From Stramenopiles sp. TOSAG23-3 (taxonomy: Eukaryota; Sar): a stretch of 26,125 nucleotides of DNA. The translations under genes and the position numbers were made by a program. The notes beneath the pieces are model-generated. The model was given only the letters and a program-made list of their open reading frames with translations. It searched no databases and was not told where the DNA came from. Below, piece after piece: positions 1 through 7,678 of this stretch. Position 1 is the stretch's first letter, and each line of letters begins with the position of its first letter. The stretch is taken from contig LT642277.1 of assembly GCA_900128585.1 (NCBI GenBank), positions 1 to 26,125 on the forward strand, written 5' to 3'.

Positions 1-22
1 AAATACAAAAGAGGGTTACGAT

Positions 23-892
23 TTACGCCACATTGTTTACCGCGGACCGAATCTGTTCGTAGCTGACAAAAAATGCTGTACACCACAAAACTTTACGGAC
101 CACAATGGGAACAAACCCTTTGTAAAATGCCCCTAGGCCCTCCTCTTTCATCGTCGACACGATCGCCCCAAGAACGCTGGGGCGTTTGCCCAATACCGAT
201 GCGCCCGCAGTGTCCATGAGGCGCGTCTTGATGACATCGGCCGGGGTCGAGACGATCGCGGACGTGACACCCGCAATGCCACTGGCAGAGATGTGGGCGA
301 TTGCGTTGTCTCCAACGTACGGAACGACCCGGCTTTTGGCCTCGTCATACGTCCCGAGCTCTGCTGCATTAACCAAAAATGTCCGGGCAATGTTGGGCTG
401 GAATCCGCTCCAAAACGCGAGAACCCCACCCTGCTGAAAAATTTGACGAACCACAGAACGCATGGTTTTTGCCTCCGCCGCCGTCTGTATCTGGGTCTTA
501 ATGACTTCCGTCGGGTTGAAAACGCTGATCGAAATTGCGCCTGCGCTCCCCCCTGCCAAGAGCCGCTGAATAAAAGACGGCTTTTCCCCTTCTTGATTCC
601 CGCTGCAAATTTGCTTCCTGATTGGTTCGTACAGGACCAAGCTCAAACTACCGTAACAAACCTGCCTCAACAGCGCTGGTTGCAGCCCCTTCCAGCACGC
701 GGCAAGCCCTTCGTTCTGCGCAGTCTTCTTCAAACAATCAAACATTCCAGTGTAGCGTGTCCCGGATATAGCATTGTTTTGTACCTGCAGGCGAGTTTTG
801 GCGACATCTGTTGGCAAGGTAAACGACTCTGCGATGGCACAAGAGACCGATGACGCGACAAACCGAGCCATAGCGTCATCTTTTTTTGACAT
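23..892 (-). CDS. Mitochondrial carrier family protein, UCP/dicarboxylate-like
   Basis: This 289-residue protein is a mitochondrial carrier (SLC25 family) of the usual size, with three repeats of about 100 residues. Each repeat has the family signature Px[DE]xx[KR]: PTDVAK at residues 27-32, PTEVIK at 127-132 and PADVIK at 217-222. Text such as NAAELGTYDEAK (175-186) and WKGLQPALLRQ (67-77) resembles uncoupling proteins and dicarboxylate/oxoglutarate carriers. The expected location is the mitochondrial inner membrane with six helices. The substrate cannot be read from the sequence. The frame stays open 49 codons further upstream, but the start at 892 (MSKKDD) places the first helix where the family has it and has a purine at -3. 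The upstream extension has no family similarity and is probably leader. The stop is TAA. No intron is visible. Confidence 0.9.
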   Translation of the reverse strand: MSKKDDAMARFVASSVSCAIAESFTLPTDVAKTRLQVQNNAISGTRYTGMFDCLKKTAQNEGLAACWKGLQPALLRQVCYGSLSLVLYEPIRKQICSGNQEGEKPSFIQRLLAGGSAGAISISVFNPTEVIKTQIQTAAEAKTMRSVVRQIFQQGGVLAFWSGFQPNIARTFLVNAAELGTYDEAKSRVVPYVGDNAIAHISASGIAGVTSAIVSTPADVIKTRLMDTAGASVLGKRPSVLGAIVSTMKEEGLGAFYKGFVPIVVRKVLWCTAFFVSYEQIRSAVNNVA

Positions 893-1438
893 CGCACAAG
901 AAGGCGGTTTCTTACCCACCCAACACAAGCAGCGCGGTGTGCGAGGCACGCGTAGACTTCCGTTATCCCAAAGCCCAGCAAAAACACGGACAAAACTGGT
1001 AGGCCTTTCTTCACTTCGTTTCAGCACAGTGAGTTGCACGCTTACTGTTTACCTACAAACTCTTTTTGATTCTTCTCCGTTTAAAATTATTTTGTTAGAA
1101 GAGAGAAGTAAAAAGCGCTTCTTCTAAAATATAATTTTAAAATGCGACATGAATCACTTGGAGGATTATTAATACTGGATTTCAATCTTGCTGTTATAAT
1201 ATTAATATACAACTGCTGTGTTCTTGTTATAATATAATAATCGATTTTAAATAATAATATTATTATTATTTTTTAGAAGATTTTTACACAAGCAGAAGAA
1301 GAGATCATAGACACAGCGAAGAAGAAGATGATCTTTTTTTTGTGGCTACGACGCTACTACGACGACGACAAAAAAATTACAAGTACGTATCACCGGGTAG
1401 TCAGAATTATACGAAGACACGGCGGAGGATCATTCTCA

Positions 1439-1516
<78 letters not shown>

Positions 1517-1787
1517 CATTCTTGTGTATTATTATTATGCCTTGGTACCAAGGAAAAATAAAAAAAAAAATGTTTTATTATTTTCTTCTAATTTTCTTCC
1601 TTTTTTTGTGTTATTATTTTATATAATAATTTTATAGTCCATCCGGTATAAAGAGGAAAAAGAAGTGGAGACGAAAGCATAAAGTAAGCAAAGAATCAAG
1701 AAAGACACAGATTTTTAGGAAGGTGTTGTCTTTTATACAAGGGATTTGGACAGATTTTCCCCCTCCTTTCACCGTCAGACAAAAAGT
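893..1787. other. Intergenic region between divergent genes, AT-rich with microsatellites
   Basis: This is the shared 5' region of the carrier gene (-) and the acyltransferase gene (+), so it should hold both promoters. From about 1080 onward it is very AT-rich, with ATT/TAA runs at 1225-1275, a 19-unit CTTT tract and T-rich DNA at 1560-1640. Short open frames across the CTTT tract encode only Phe-Leu-Ser repeats and are not genes. I cannot point to a specific promoter element. Confidence 0.7.
1439..1514. repeat. (CTTT)19 microsatellite
   Basis: Nineteen perfect tandem CTTT units in the spacer between two divergent genes. It is pure pyrimidine on the + strand. Such long perfect arrays are normally length-polymorphic. 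Confidence 0.95.
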
Positions 1788-2813
1788 ATGGCGCCGGCGT
1801 CGAAGAAGAAAACGGGAGGAACGGGCGGCACGCAGCCCGTGAACCTCAAAGGGCTGGACAATGGCTTGGGAAAGGGGTGGTTTGTATACGATGATTGCTG
1901 TGGATTAGTCTGCATGGCGATTACCATTCTTCTCCACATCTTTAGCTATTGGGCCCAAATGAAGTACATTTACATTCCGTGGCTTGGGGTGTTCAGTTGG
2001 CAGTGCGCTTTGTACACGTTTTTCACCGCGCTTGCGGTGTACAGCCACACCGTCTGCCAGTTCACGGCGCCAGGGTGCGTGCCACGGTCGTTGTCCGCGC
2101 CACCGGATGTTCCCGATTTGAACCTGAAAGACCCAGACGAGGTAAAAAAGTACGGTTTCATCCGCCGAAAGTTTACCAAGCGAAAGGGCGATAAAATCTT
2201 TGTGAAGCCCGACAGCTCCCACTACTGCAGCGAGGTCGGCATGGTGGTCTTGAAGATGGACCATTACTGCCCGTGGGTGAACAACGTGGTCGGCCTGTTC
2301 ACTCAAAAATATTTCCTGCTGTTTGTATTCTACACGTGCTTGTGCACCATTTGGGTCGGCATCGTCTTGGGCTACCGTGTCGTGAAGTGCACGTACGGAT
2401 CCTTGGGGCCGGCAAAGTACCGGGGCTGGGCCAGAGCGCACAGGGAGGACCCCGCAAAAATGTGCGAGACCGCCCCCTCGGAGTTTGTGATACTCATCAT
2501 CAACGCCGTGGAGGCGGTGATTTTCGTCATCTTTACGTGTGCGATGGGGTGCGATCAGTACGAGGCCATCGGAGAAAACACCCCTTACATCGACCGGCTC
2601 CAAAAGAAAAAGGGTGTCGAGCAAAGCATGTACGCCACGACGTGCGACGTGTTCGGGGAAGAGTTTTCGTGGCGTTGGTTCTTTCCTTTCAAGCCAACCC
2701 AGCGCCTGCGGGACCAGTTTCAGAACAGTATCGAAGAGACCTACGACTTACTTGCTCATGCAAGGGACTTGATCGTGGCATCGCCTGCGATCAAAGATGC
2801 CGGGTCAGACTAA
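1788..2813 (+). CDS. Divergent DHHC-family protein S-acyltransferase (DHYC type)
   Basis: This 341-residue four-helix membrane protein has helices near residues 36-56, 63-88, 174-197 and 232-253. Between helices 2 and 3 lies a DHHC cysteine-rich domain with DHYC at 158-161 followed by PWVNN and, after VVG, KYF. C161 aligns with the acyl-accepting cysteine and H159 with the catalytic base. DHYC instead of DHHC is known in active fungal enzymes such as Akr1. Unusually, seven of eight zinc-ligand positions are replaced: K133, K136, Y146, V150, V153, Y160 and V167; only C147 remains. The TTxE motif is also weak (NTPYID, 264-269), while DVFGEEFSWRWFFPF (287-301) fits the post-helix-4 region. The start is the ATG at 1788 with A at -3 and G at +4; an upstream in-frame TTG at 1746 was not used. 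The expected role is palmitoylation at endomembranes, but activity is inferred. Confidence 0.85.
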   Translation: MAPASKKKTGGTGGTQPVNLKGLDNGLGKGWFVYDDCCGLVCMAITILLHIFSYWAQMKYIYIPWLGVFSWQCALYTFFTALAVYSHTVCQFTAPGCVPRSLSAPPDVPDLNLKDPDEVKKYGFIRRKFTKRKGDKIFVKPDSSHYCSEVGMVVLKMDHYCPWVNNVVGLFTQKYFLLFVFYTCLCTIWVGIVLGYRVVKCTYGSLGPAKYRGWARAHREDPAKMCETAPSEFVILIINAVEAVIFVIFTCAMGCDQYEAIGENTPYIDRLQKKKGVEQSMYATTCDVFGEEFSWRWFFPFKPTQRLRDQFQNSIEETYDLLAHARDLIVASPAIKDAGSD

Positions 2814-2928
2814 TGTTAATGGCTGCGATTATCGAACCAGTTTCCTGGAACGCCATCGTCGATAATACCTTGTTTGAATTTTAGATTTGGCAGAGAAGTT
2901 CATATATAATTCGTAAACCGTTATCATT

Positions 2929-3000
2929 ATTTAAAATGAGAGTCTTAAAACATACTATAAACCAAAATATATAGTATGTTTTAAGACTCTCATTTTAAAT
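2929..3000. repeat. Perfect 31-bp inverted repeat (foldback/MITE-like)
   Basis: The left arm at 2929-2959 and right arm at 2970-3000 are exact reverse complements over 31 bases, separated by a 10-base loop. The arm contains GAGAGTCTTAAAACATACT. As RNA it would form a long hairpin, and it sits between two convergent 3' ends. It could be a foldback mobile element, a two-way terminator or the stem of a small-RNA precursor. No target-site duplication is obvious at its edges. Confidence 0.9.
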
Positions 3001-3118
3001 CCAATACTTCAAATCCAACCCTAATCCTATCTCGTAAACATACAAGAAAAATTTGGCTGTTATTTTTACATACTATATATTTTGTTTTTCATTATTATTA
3101 AAAAGATTCTTGAGACTT

Positions 3119-3143
3119 TTAAAAACAAAACAATTGGCTGTTA
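3119..3143 (+). repeat. Dispersed repeat copy with TTGGCTGTTA core
   Basis: This 25-base segment matches 22890-22913 except for one extra base. Both copies are preceded by AAAAGATTCTT (3101-3111 and 22843-22853). A second TTGGCTGTTA lies at 3053-3062. All copies are in 3' spacers. Confidence 0.7.
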
Positions 3144-3251
3144 GTCACTTAGTCGTGGCTATCATTTTTCATGTGTACCGGGAGAGGGTAAAGTTTTTAA
3201 AAGCATACTATAAGATATTTAAGTAAAAATGACTTTTTAAACATTTTCCGG

Positions 3252-3995
3252 TTACGAGACTGCGACCTTGGACTTGTTCGCTACACGTTTGCAAACGACG
3301 GATTCGACTGCGAGCCCATAAAATGGCAAGACTTGGACGGACATCGGAGTGAGCCCATCGGACTTTGAGCAAAAGGACAAAAGCCCAATAGGCCTGCAGT
3401 CTACCACCGTTGGGCAGCACGCATTGGAACACTTGTAGCACTGCATGGGGCAACCACAACAACAGCCGACCGTCTCATCGCTCGACATCGACACAGCAAC
3501 TAGGCGCCCACCAGGTTTCAAGACACGCTCTACTTCTGCCAACACCGCCGTGATGGTATCGACTGGAAAGAGCTCCAGGGTAAAGCAGACAAGGACGCAG
3601 TCAAATTTATGTACATCAAACGGAAGCTTCGTTGCACTTGCGCATACAACTTCGTACTGCTCTGGGTTCGAAACCGAACTTTGAAGACGACTGATAGTCT
3701 TCTCTACCATTTTTTCGGATATGTCTATGCCAACTACCGTATTTCCTGCCAAGCAAATCTTTTCCAAACAGTATCCCGTCCCGCAGCCAATTTCAAGGAC
3801 CGTCTCGTTCGTCGTTATTCCTAAGTCAACCAGCGAGAGTGCATGGTCCAAGTACGGCTTTTCCCAAGCGCTCCAGCAGTCATAACAGGCAGCAAGACGG
3901 TTGTAATTATCCCGCGCCTGAACCTCCTGCTGTTCGCGGACCATCAGGCGCTGTGTTGGACCACTGTCGTCGGAACGCGAGCTAGAAGTCCCCAT
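3252..3995 (-). CDS. Class I SAM-dependent methyltransferase with acylation-type N-terminus and Cys cluster
   Basis: This 247-residue protein has a Rossmann methyltransferase core of the UbiE/Methyltransf_11 type. Motif I is VLEIGCGTG at residues 66-74, the acidic residue after strand 2 is D91, and LKPGG at 159-163 follows the usual Methyltransf_11 pattern. The substrate is not predictable. The N-terminus MGTSSSRS fits the N-myristoylation pattern (Gly2, Ser6, Arg7), so membrane tethering is plausible. Residues 178-194 hold eight cysteines in 17 positions, followed by VVDCRPI, a tail motif seen in some related methyltransferases. The Cys cluster could bind metal or be acylated. The ATG at 3995 is the only reasonable start and the stop is TAA. 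It converges with the acyltransferase gene across a repeat-bearing spacer. Confidence 0.85.
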   Translation of the reverse strand: MGTSSSRSDDSGPTQRLMVREQQEVQARDNYNRLAACYDCWSAWEKPYLDHALSLVDLGITTNETVLEIGCGTGYCLEKICLAGNTVVGIDISEKMVEKTISRLQSSVSNPEQYEVVCASATKLPFDVHKFDCVLVCFTLELFPVDTITAVLAEVERVLKPGGRLVAVSMSSDETVGCCCGCPMQCYKCSNACCPTVVDCRPIGLLSFCSKSDGLTPMSVQVLPFYGLAVESVVCKRVANKSKVAVS

Positions 3996-4808
3996 TTAAC
4001 TAGTTGAACGAAACCGAAGGAGGAAAGGAAAACATACAAATCCTTCAAACAAAACTTAGTTCATTTCTCTTGTAATTTAGATTTTAAACAAATCATTCTT
4101 AAACATCATCATTTGACCAATAAATAATAAATATTAATTTAAGGTTCCAACAAGATTCGACGACACACGAAGAAAAAAAGAAGGTTATTATATTATTAAT
4201 AAAAAAAGAAGAAGAAAAAAAGAAGAAGAAGAAGAAGAAGAAAAGAAGAAGAAGAAGAGAAAAAGAGAAAAAGAAAAAACCCTCTTCTTCTTTCTCTTCT
4301 TCTTCTTCTTCTTCTCTCCTCTTCTTATTACTTCTTTCTTCTTTTCTCTCCTCCTCTTCTTTTTTTCTTTCTTCTTCTTCTTCTTCTTCTTCTTTCTTTT
4401 AATTCTTTTTCATTTTTTTCTTCTCTTCTTCTTCTTTCTTTTTTCTTCTTCTTCTTCATTCATCTTCTTTTCTTTCTCCTTTCTCTTTCTATAGGACTAA
4501 TAAATATATCTTCTTGTTGTGCTTCTTTTCTTCTTCTTCTCCTCTATTCTTCTATCTTCAAAAAAAAACGACGACGATAATAATAATAAATAATAATAAT
4601 AAATAATCATTTTCATTTTCTTTTTATATTATTATACTACCACCAAGGTAGTAAAAGAAGCCAATCAAATAACAATTTGGATCGATGGGATGGAAATATT
4701 TCAATACGTGCCCAAGAAGAAAAGTAATACAGTGCGTGATTGTGTTGAATGGAGAATCGGTAGTAGGTGTGCGTGTGTATATAATCATAATATAGGATTG
4801 TCACGGCG
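3996..4808. other. Low-complexity divergent intergenic region
   Basis: Upstream region of both the methyltransferase (-) and the Cys-rich orphan (+). It is AT-rich to 4195, then GAA/CTT low-complexity to about 4560, then TAA/ATT-rich. A 62-codon frame starting at 4690 runs into the orphan gene in another frame and has no protein-like features. No promoter element can be named. Confidence 0.7.
4201..4326. repeat. Purine block switching to pyrimidine block (GAA then CTT)
   Basis: 4201-4279 is uninterrupted purine (GAA-rich) and 4280-4326 is uninterrupted pyrimidine (CTT-rich), with further CTT-rich DNA to about 4500. Because the two blocks are roughly complementary, the strand could fold on itself across the switch near 4280. 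Confidence 0.85.
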
Positions 4809-5981
4809 ATGGCAGAATTCTTTGAAGAAACGCAGAAAAATAATTCGGATGGAATGTCTTGGTATTATCTTGGCATAGTTCAGTGTCGGAACTGTCTTAA
4901 CACACGCTTCGCAGGGTGCCACTGCCTTGATAACGAGTACTGTATGCCGGCGGTAGTTCAGCCGGAAAAACAATCGAGGGCGGAGAGCCCGGGTGGTGCA
5001 CGAAGTATTATTAGTCCTTCGCCGTTGCCTGCTCAGCTACGGCGCGCGTGCTCGACGGAAAGCACAATGTCACTTTGCACTGTGCCTACACTGACGAACG
5101 AGAACGTTAACAGCAGATTGCACTTGCAGTGCAAAAGCGGCCGGTGTTCGACCATGCACATGATAGCAAAGCCATGTGAACGGTGCGGGTGTGACCCAAA
5201 ATCATGGGTAGTTAAAAAGGCCATTGTTGAGTACAACGAGTTTCAAACGCTCCTACAAAACTACGACGGCAAGGTCCACGGCAAAGAAATACGCCACACT
5301 GTTCTTCGCTGCCGATCTTGCGGAGTCGTGGCATTCCCTTCTTCGACACAACTTCTCACCGTGTTAAAGACTAGTGCCGACGGCGGCGGGTCCGTTGGTG
5401 CATTCTTTGATCCGTTGACGAAGAGGAACTTTGACCCACACTCCTGGGATGCAGTCGTTGTTCATTATGGGAGATGCAAGGCGGCAGGCAAGCCGTTAAC
5501 CAACCTTTTAGTCAAGCTGAACAAGCATGAAATTACGATGGCCACGCAGGCGCTGAAGAATTCCCGGAGCATACCAGAGGCACGCGTCGAGATCAGAAGT
5601 CGGCAAGAGCACAGAAAAACAATGAAGCTGAAATGGGCCGCGCTGATGGAACACTTGCAGCTGCTTTCCGTCGATGCAAAGACTAGCGCAGAGGAAATGG
5701 GCGGCACTATATTGGAACTGTTCGATATGATGTTGGGTTTTTGCTTGGGCGTTAAGTATGAAATGAGAGCTATGTACATATTTGGTTTGCAGAGTGGCGA
5801 TTCGATGGGCGATGTGAAAAGAAGGATCTGCGCTGCTGTAAAGACTATTTGCACCCAATTAGGCGAACAGTGGAGTGTGGTCCACAGGCAACTATTTTCT
5901 AGGCTCTTGCGCGTCATGAACACCCTTGCGTTCGAAGATCAGAGAACGACGGTTAGATTTTGCGATGAAGGGGCTGCATAA
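4809..5981 (+). CDS. Hypothetical Cys-rich protein, 390 residues
   Basis: I do not recognise this protein. The N-terminal half carries paired cysteines that resemble treble-clef or zinc-ribbon knuckles: C26xxC29, C37xC39, C45, C108x4C113, C123xxC126xC128 (CERCGC) and C168xxC171 (CRSC). They are separated by a Ser/Pro-rich stretch at about 56-90. The C-terminal half, about 235-375, is helical and basic-acidic with no membrane segment or signal peptide. A zinc-binding, probably intracellular protein is an inference from Cys spacing only. The ATG at 4809 is the first in frame with protein-like sequence, and the stop is TAA. Codon and base composition match the neighbouring genes, which supports real coding. 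A (AAAG)n run starts inside the stop codon. Confidence 0.75.
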   Translation: MAEFFEETQKNNSDGMSWYYLGIVQCRNCLNTRFAGCHCLDNEYCMPAVVQPEKQSRAESPGGARSIISPSPLPAQLRRACSTESTMSLCTVPTLTNENVNSRLHLQCKSGRCSTMHMIAKPCERCGCDPKSWVVKKAIVEYNEFQTLLQNYDGKVHGKEIRHTVLRCRSCGVVAFPSSTQLLTVLKTSADGGGSVGAFFDPLTKRNFDPHSWDAVVVHYGRCKAAGKPLTNLLVKLNKHEITMATQALKNSRSIPEARVEIRSRQEHRKTMKLKWAALMEHLQLLSVDAKTSAEEMGGTILELFDMMLGFCLGVKYEMRAMYIFGLQSGDSMGDVKRRICAAVKTICTQLGEQWSVVHRQLFSRLLRVMNTLAFEDQRTTVRFCDEGAA

Positions 5982-6018
5982 AGAAAGAAAGAAAGAAAGA
6001 AAGAAGAAAGAAAGAAGA
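5980..6018. repeat. (AAAG)n microsatellite starting at a stop codon
   Basis: A run of AAAG units with one AAG irregularity begins within the TAA stop of the Cys-rich orphan gene. A similar GAAA run begins in the stop codon of the LicD-type gene at 13347. Confidence 0.85.
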
Positions 6019-6429
6019 CAGGTACAGGGTACAGGTACGGACTAGTTGGTATTATGTGGTGGTGTATTATTATTCTATATAAATTAAGGAAATAAATCCA
6101 TATTAAAAAATTACATTGGTTTCAACTTTAAATTAATTTTATTTACTTTTTATTATATTGTAATTAACGTTACTTAAATCGATAAGTATTTATTTTACCA
6201 AGGGACGACTATAAATTTAATATATCCTTAATAATATAATGCGCTAAAATTGCCGCGGCGCTCTGAGAAGATGACTCTTCTCTTTCTTCTTCTTCTTCTT
6301 TCTATCTTCATTTGAAAATGTTCTATATATCTATGTAAACAATGAGACTATAAACTATAATGAGAAAACATTGTTTTTGCCGTATCCTCTTTTGTTTGTT
6401 GTTGCTGTTGTTGTCTCTATCGTCGGGCC
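5982..6429. other. AT-rich intergenic region
   Basis: Spacer between two + strand genes. It is AT-rich with a CTT run near 6280-6305 and a TTG-rich stretch at 6388-6415. An ATG at 6360 opens a 39-codon frame with a Leu-rich stretch that overlaps the next gene's start in another frame. I treat it as a possible upstream ORF, not a gene. Confidence 0.6.
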
Positions 6430-7117
6430 ATGGAATATTCTCCACCCTCCGGTCTAGACACGGGCTATGTAGAAATTGAAGACACGGAACCGGCTCCGGA
6501 CGCGGAATATATTACAGGCAAAGGGAGACGCGCCGGCGATGGCAGTGAGGAAGGAGAACAATGCCCGTCACTTATGAAACACAAAGCACGTATTCATATG
6601 CTAGGTCTAATGATAAGTATGATTTATTTGTGTTATGTTGTTTTTGCAGTTCTAAACAACGTGTTTACCCCTTGGTCTTTGTTAGTGCTCATTCCGACAT
6701 ATTGGTGTAGCACGTACAAAGACGATCCCTGCAGATATGAAAAGAGAGAGTGGGCGTTAGAAACGCCTTGGTAAAGAAGCATTGCGTCATGAACAAGTAA
6801 ATCGAGTTATCGATTTCGAAGCAGGCAAGCGCAAAAAATATTAATCGACAAGGTGCAATGCTTCTGTTGCAACTGCAAAATTAGATAAAAGGTTGCAAGA
6901 TGCCAAAAAAATTGTTCGGGGGATAGAGGGTGGAAGTAAAAAAACAAATTATATAGTATGCAGTTCCAACCCTATAATCCTAAATGCACATATCGATTTG
7001 TGGCAAAATCGAGAGATGCCTGCTCAAATAGAAAAAGAAAAGTTCGGCAGGATTCTTCAGAGACAAAATCCGCAAGCAGCAAAAAGAGGAAAAGTCGCAA
7101 GAATAAGAAATAAGTAA
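6430..7117 (+). CDS. Small two-helix membrane protein, probable two-exon gene
   Basis: The ATG at 6430 opens 114 codons ending at TAA 6772-6774, with an acidic N-terminal tail and two hydrophobic segments at about residues 57-77 and 82-97. A second open stretch in another frame, 6845-7117, encodes charged helical sequence (for example KRLQDAKKIVRGIEGG) and is unlikely to be open by chance in such AT-rich DNA. Removing 6771-6852, which begins GTAAAG and ends CAAG, joins the two in frame and removes both the first stop and an in-frame TAA at 6842. The spliced product would have 201 residues: acidic tail, two helices, then a basic soluble tail. Alternatives are a frameshifted pseudogene or a 114-residue protein alone. 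I do not recognise the family. Confidence 0.45.
6771..6852 (+). other. Candidate 82-nt spliceosomal intron
   Basis: It starts GTAAAG and ends CAAG before G, with a branch-like TATTAAT close to the 3' end. Removing it restores one frame across 6430-7117. A second acceptor ending at 6891 would also keep frame. The acceptor has no good pyrimidine tract, so confidence is limited. Confidence 0.4.
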
Positions 7118-7678
7118 ATGTACAACCAACAACAACGCACTTATATATACATGTGCACTACTTCTCCTTCTCACGAGCTCGGTAATTTCATACTTAATAT
7201 TATTAGTAGTATGTAGTAGTATTATTATTTTAACAATAATAAATAGCCGAGTCCTCGTACCAAGTATGTTATCGTACAATATTGATTGTATACACAGTAG
7301 CTAATAAATGTTGTTGTTATTCTTCTTTTGATTTTATGGCGGTGTGATTTCACTGGTCAGGTCTGAGGGTGTAGTATTCTCTCTTTCCTATTCCTCGGTA
7401 GACTACGCCCTCTGTCCTGAAAACGCCCAGTGTGGCGTTCAACTTCTTCTCACCAAAAACTTAACCAAGAAAAAACAAAATATGGTCCCAGCCCCTGATG
7501 ACAAGCCACGCATACGAGCCGTCGTCACGACTGTCTTCATCTCTCTTCGCTTGCAATATCCCGGTTACTCCAAGTAGCTGGTGGCTGGGTATGACGGCGT
7601 TCCTTTCTTCCTTCTTCTTCTTCTGCTGTTGTTGATATGTTCTTGTGAAGTTCATTTGTTATGATTTTTTCTCCCGGT
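7118..7678. other. Convergent 3'-3' intergenic region
   Basis: Spacer between the small membrane protein gene (+) and the START gene (-). 7118-7330 is AT-rich. 7340-7600 has more balanced composition and short open frames on both strands, but these start at GTG or CTG-like codons and show no motif. I see no supportable gene here. The more balanced patch could be a long 3' UTR. Confidence 0.5.

Larger units (their letters stand above)
2814..3251. other. Convergent 3'-3' intergenic region with foldback and dispersed repeats
   Basis: This AT-rich spacer lies between the 3' ends of the acyltransferase (+) and methyltransferase (-) genes. It contains a perfect 31-bp inverted repeat (2929-3000), an echo of that element at 3068-3089, and two TTGGCTGTTA copies at 3053-3062 and 3134-3143. 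Related pieces occur near 9911 and 22890. No coding sequence was seen. Confidence 0.8.

Noticed and set aside
1328-1626. Two overlapping open frames across the CTTT tract
   Set aside because: The product is a Leu-Ser-Phe repeat produced by the microsatellite, with no gene-like start or composition.
1905-2624. 239-codon antisense frame inside the acyltransferase gene
   Set aside because: It starts at a non-ATG or weak start and has no motif; the sense strand has four helices and DHYC.
3660-3680. GGGTTCGAAACCG, similar to a tRNA T-arm
   Set aside because: It lies inside the methyltransferase coding sequence and no acceptor stem or anticodon arm could be fitted around it.
4690-4878. 62-codon ATG frame just before the Cys-rich orphan
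   Set aside because: It overlaps the orphan in another frame, is short and has no protein-like pattern.
6629-6649. GT...CAG segment of 21 bases that could be a tiny intron in the two-helix gene
   Set aside because: It encodes part of a well-formed hydrophobic helix, and its removal is not needed to keep the frame.
7344-7655. Short frames on both strands in a less AT-rich spacer patch
   Set aside because: The + frame starts at GTG, neither has motifs, and they overlap each other. A 3' UTR is simpler.
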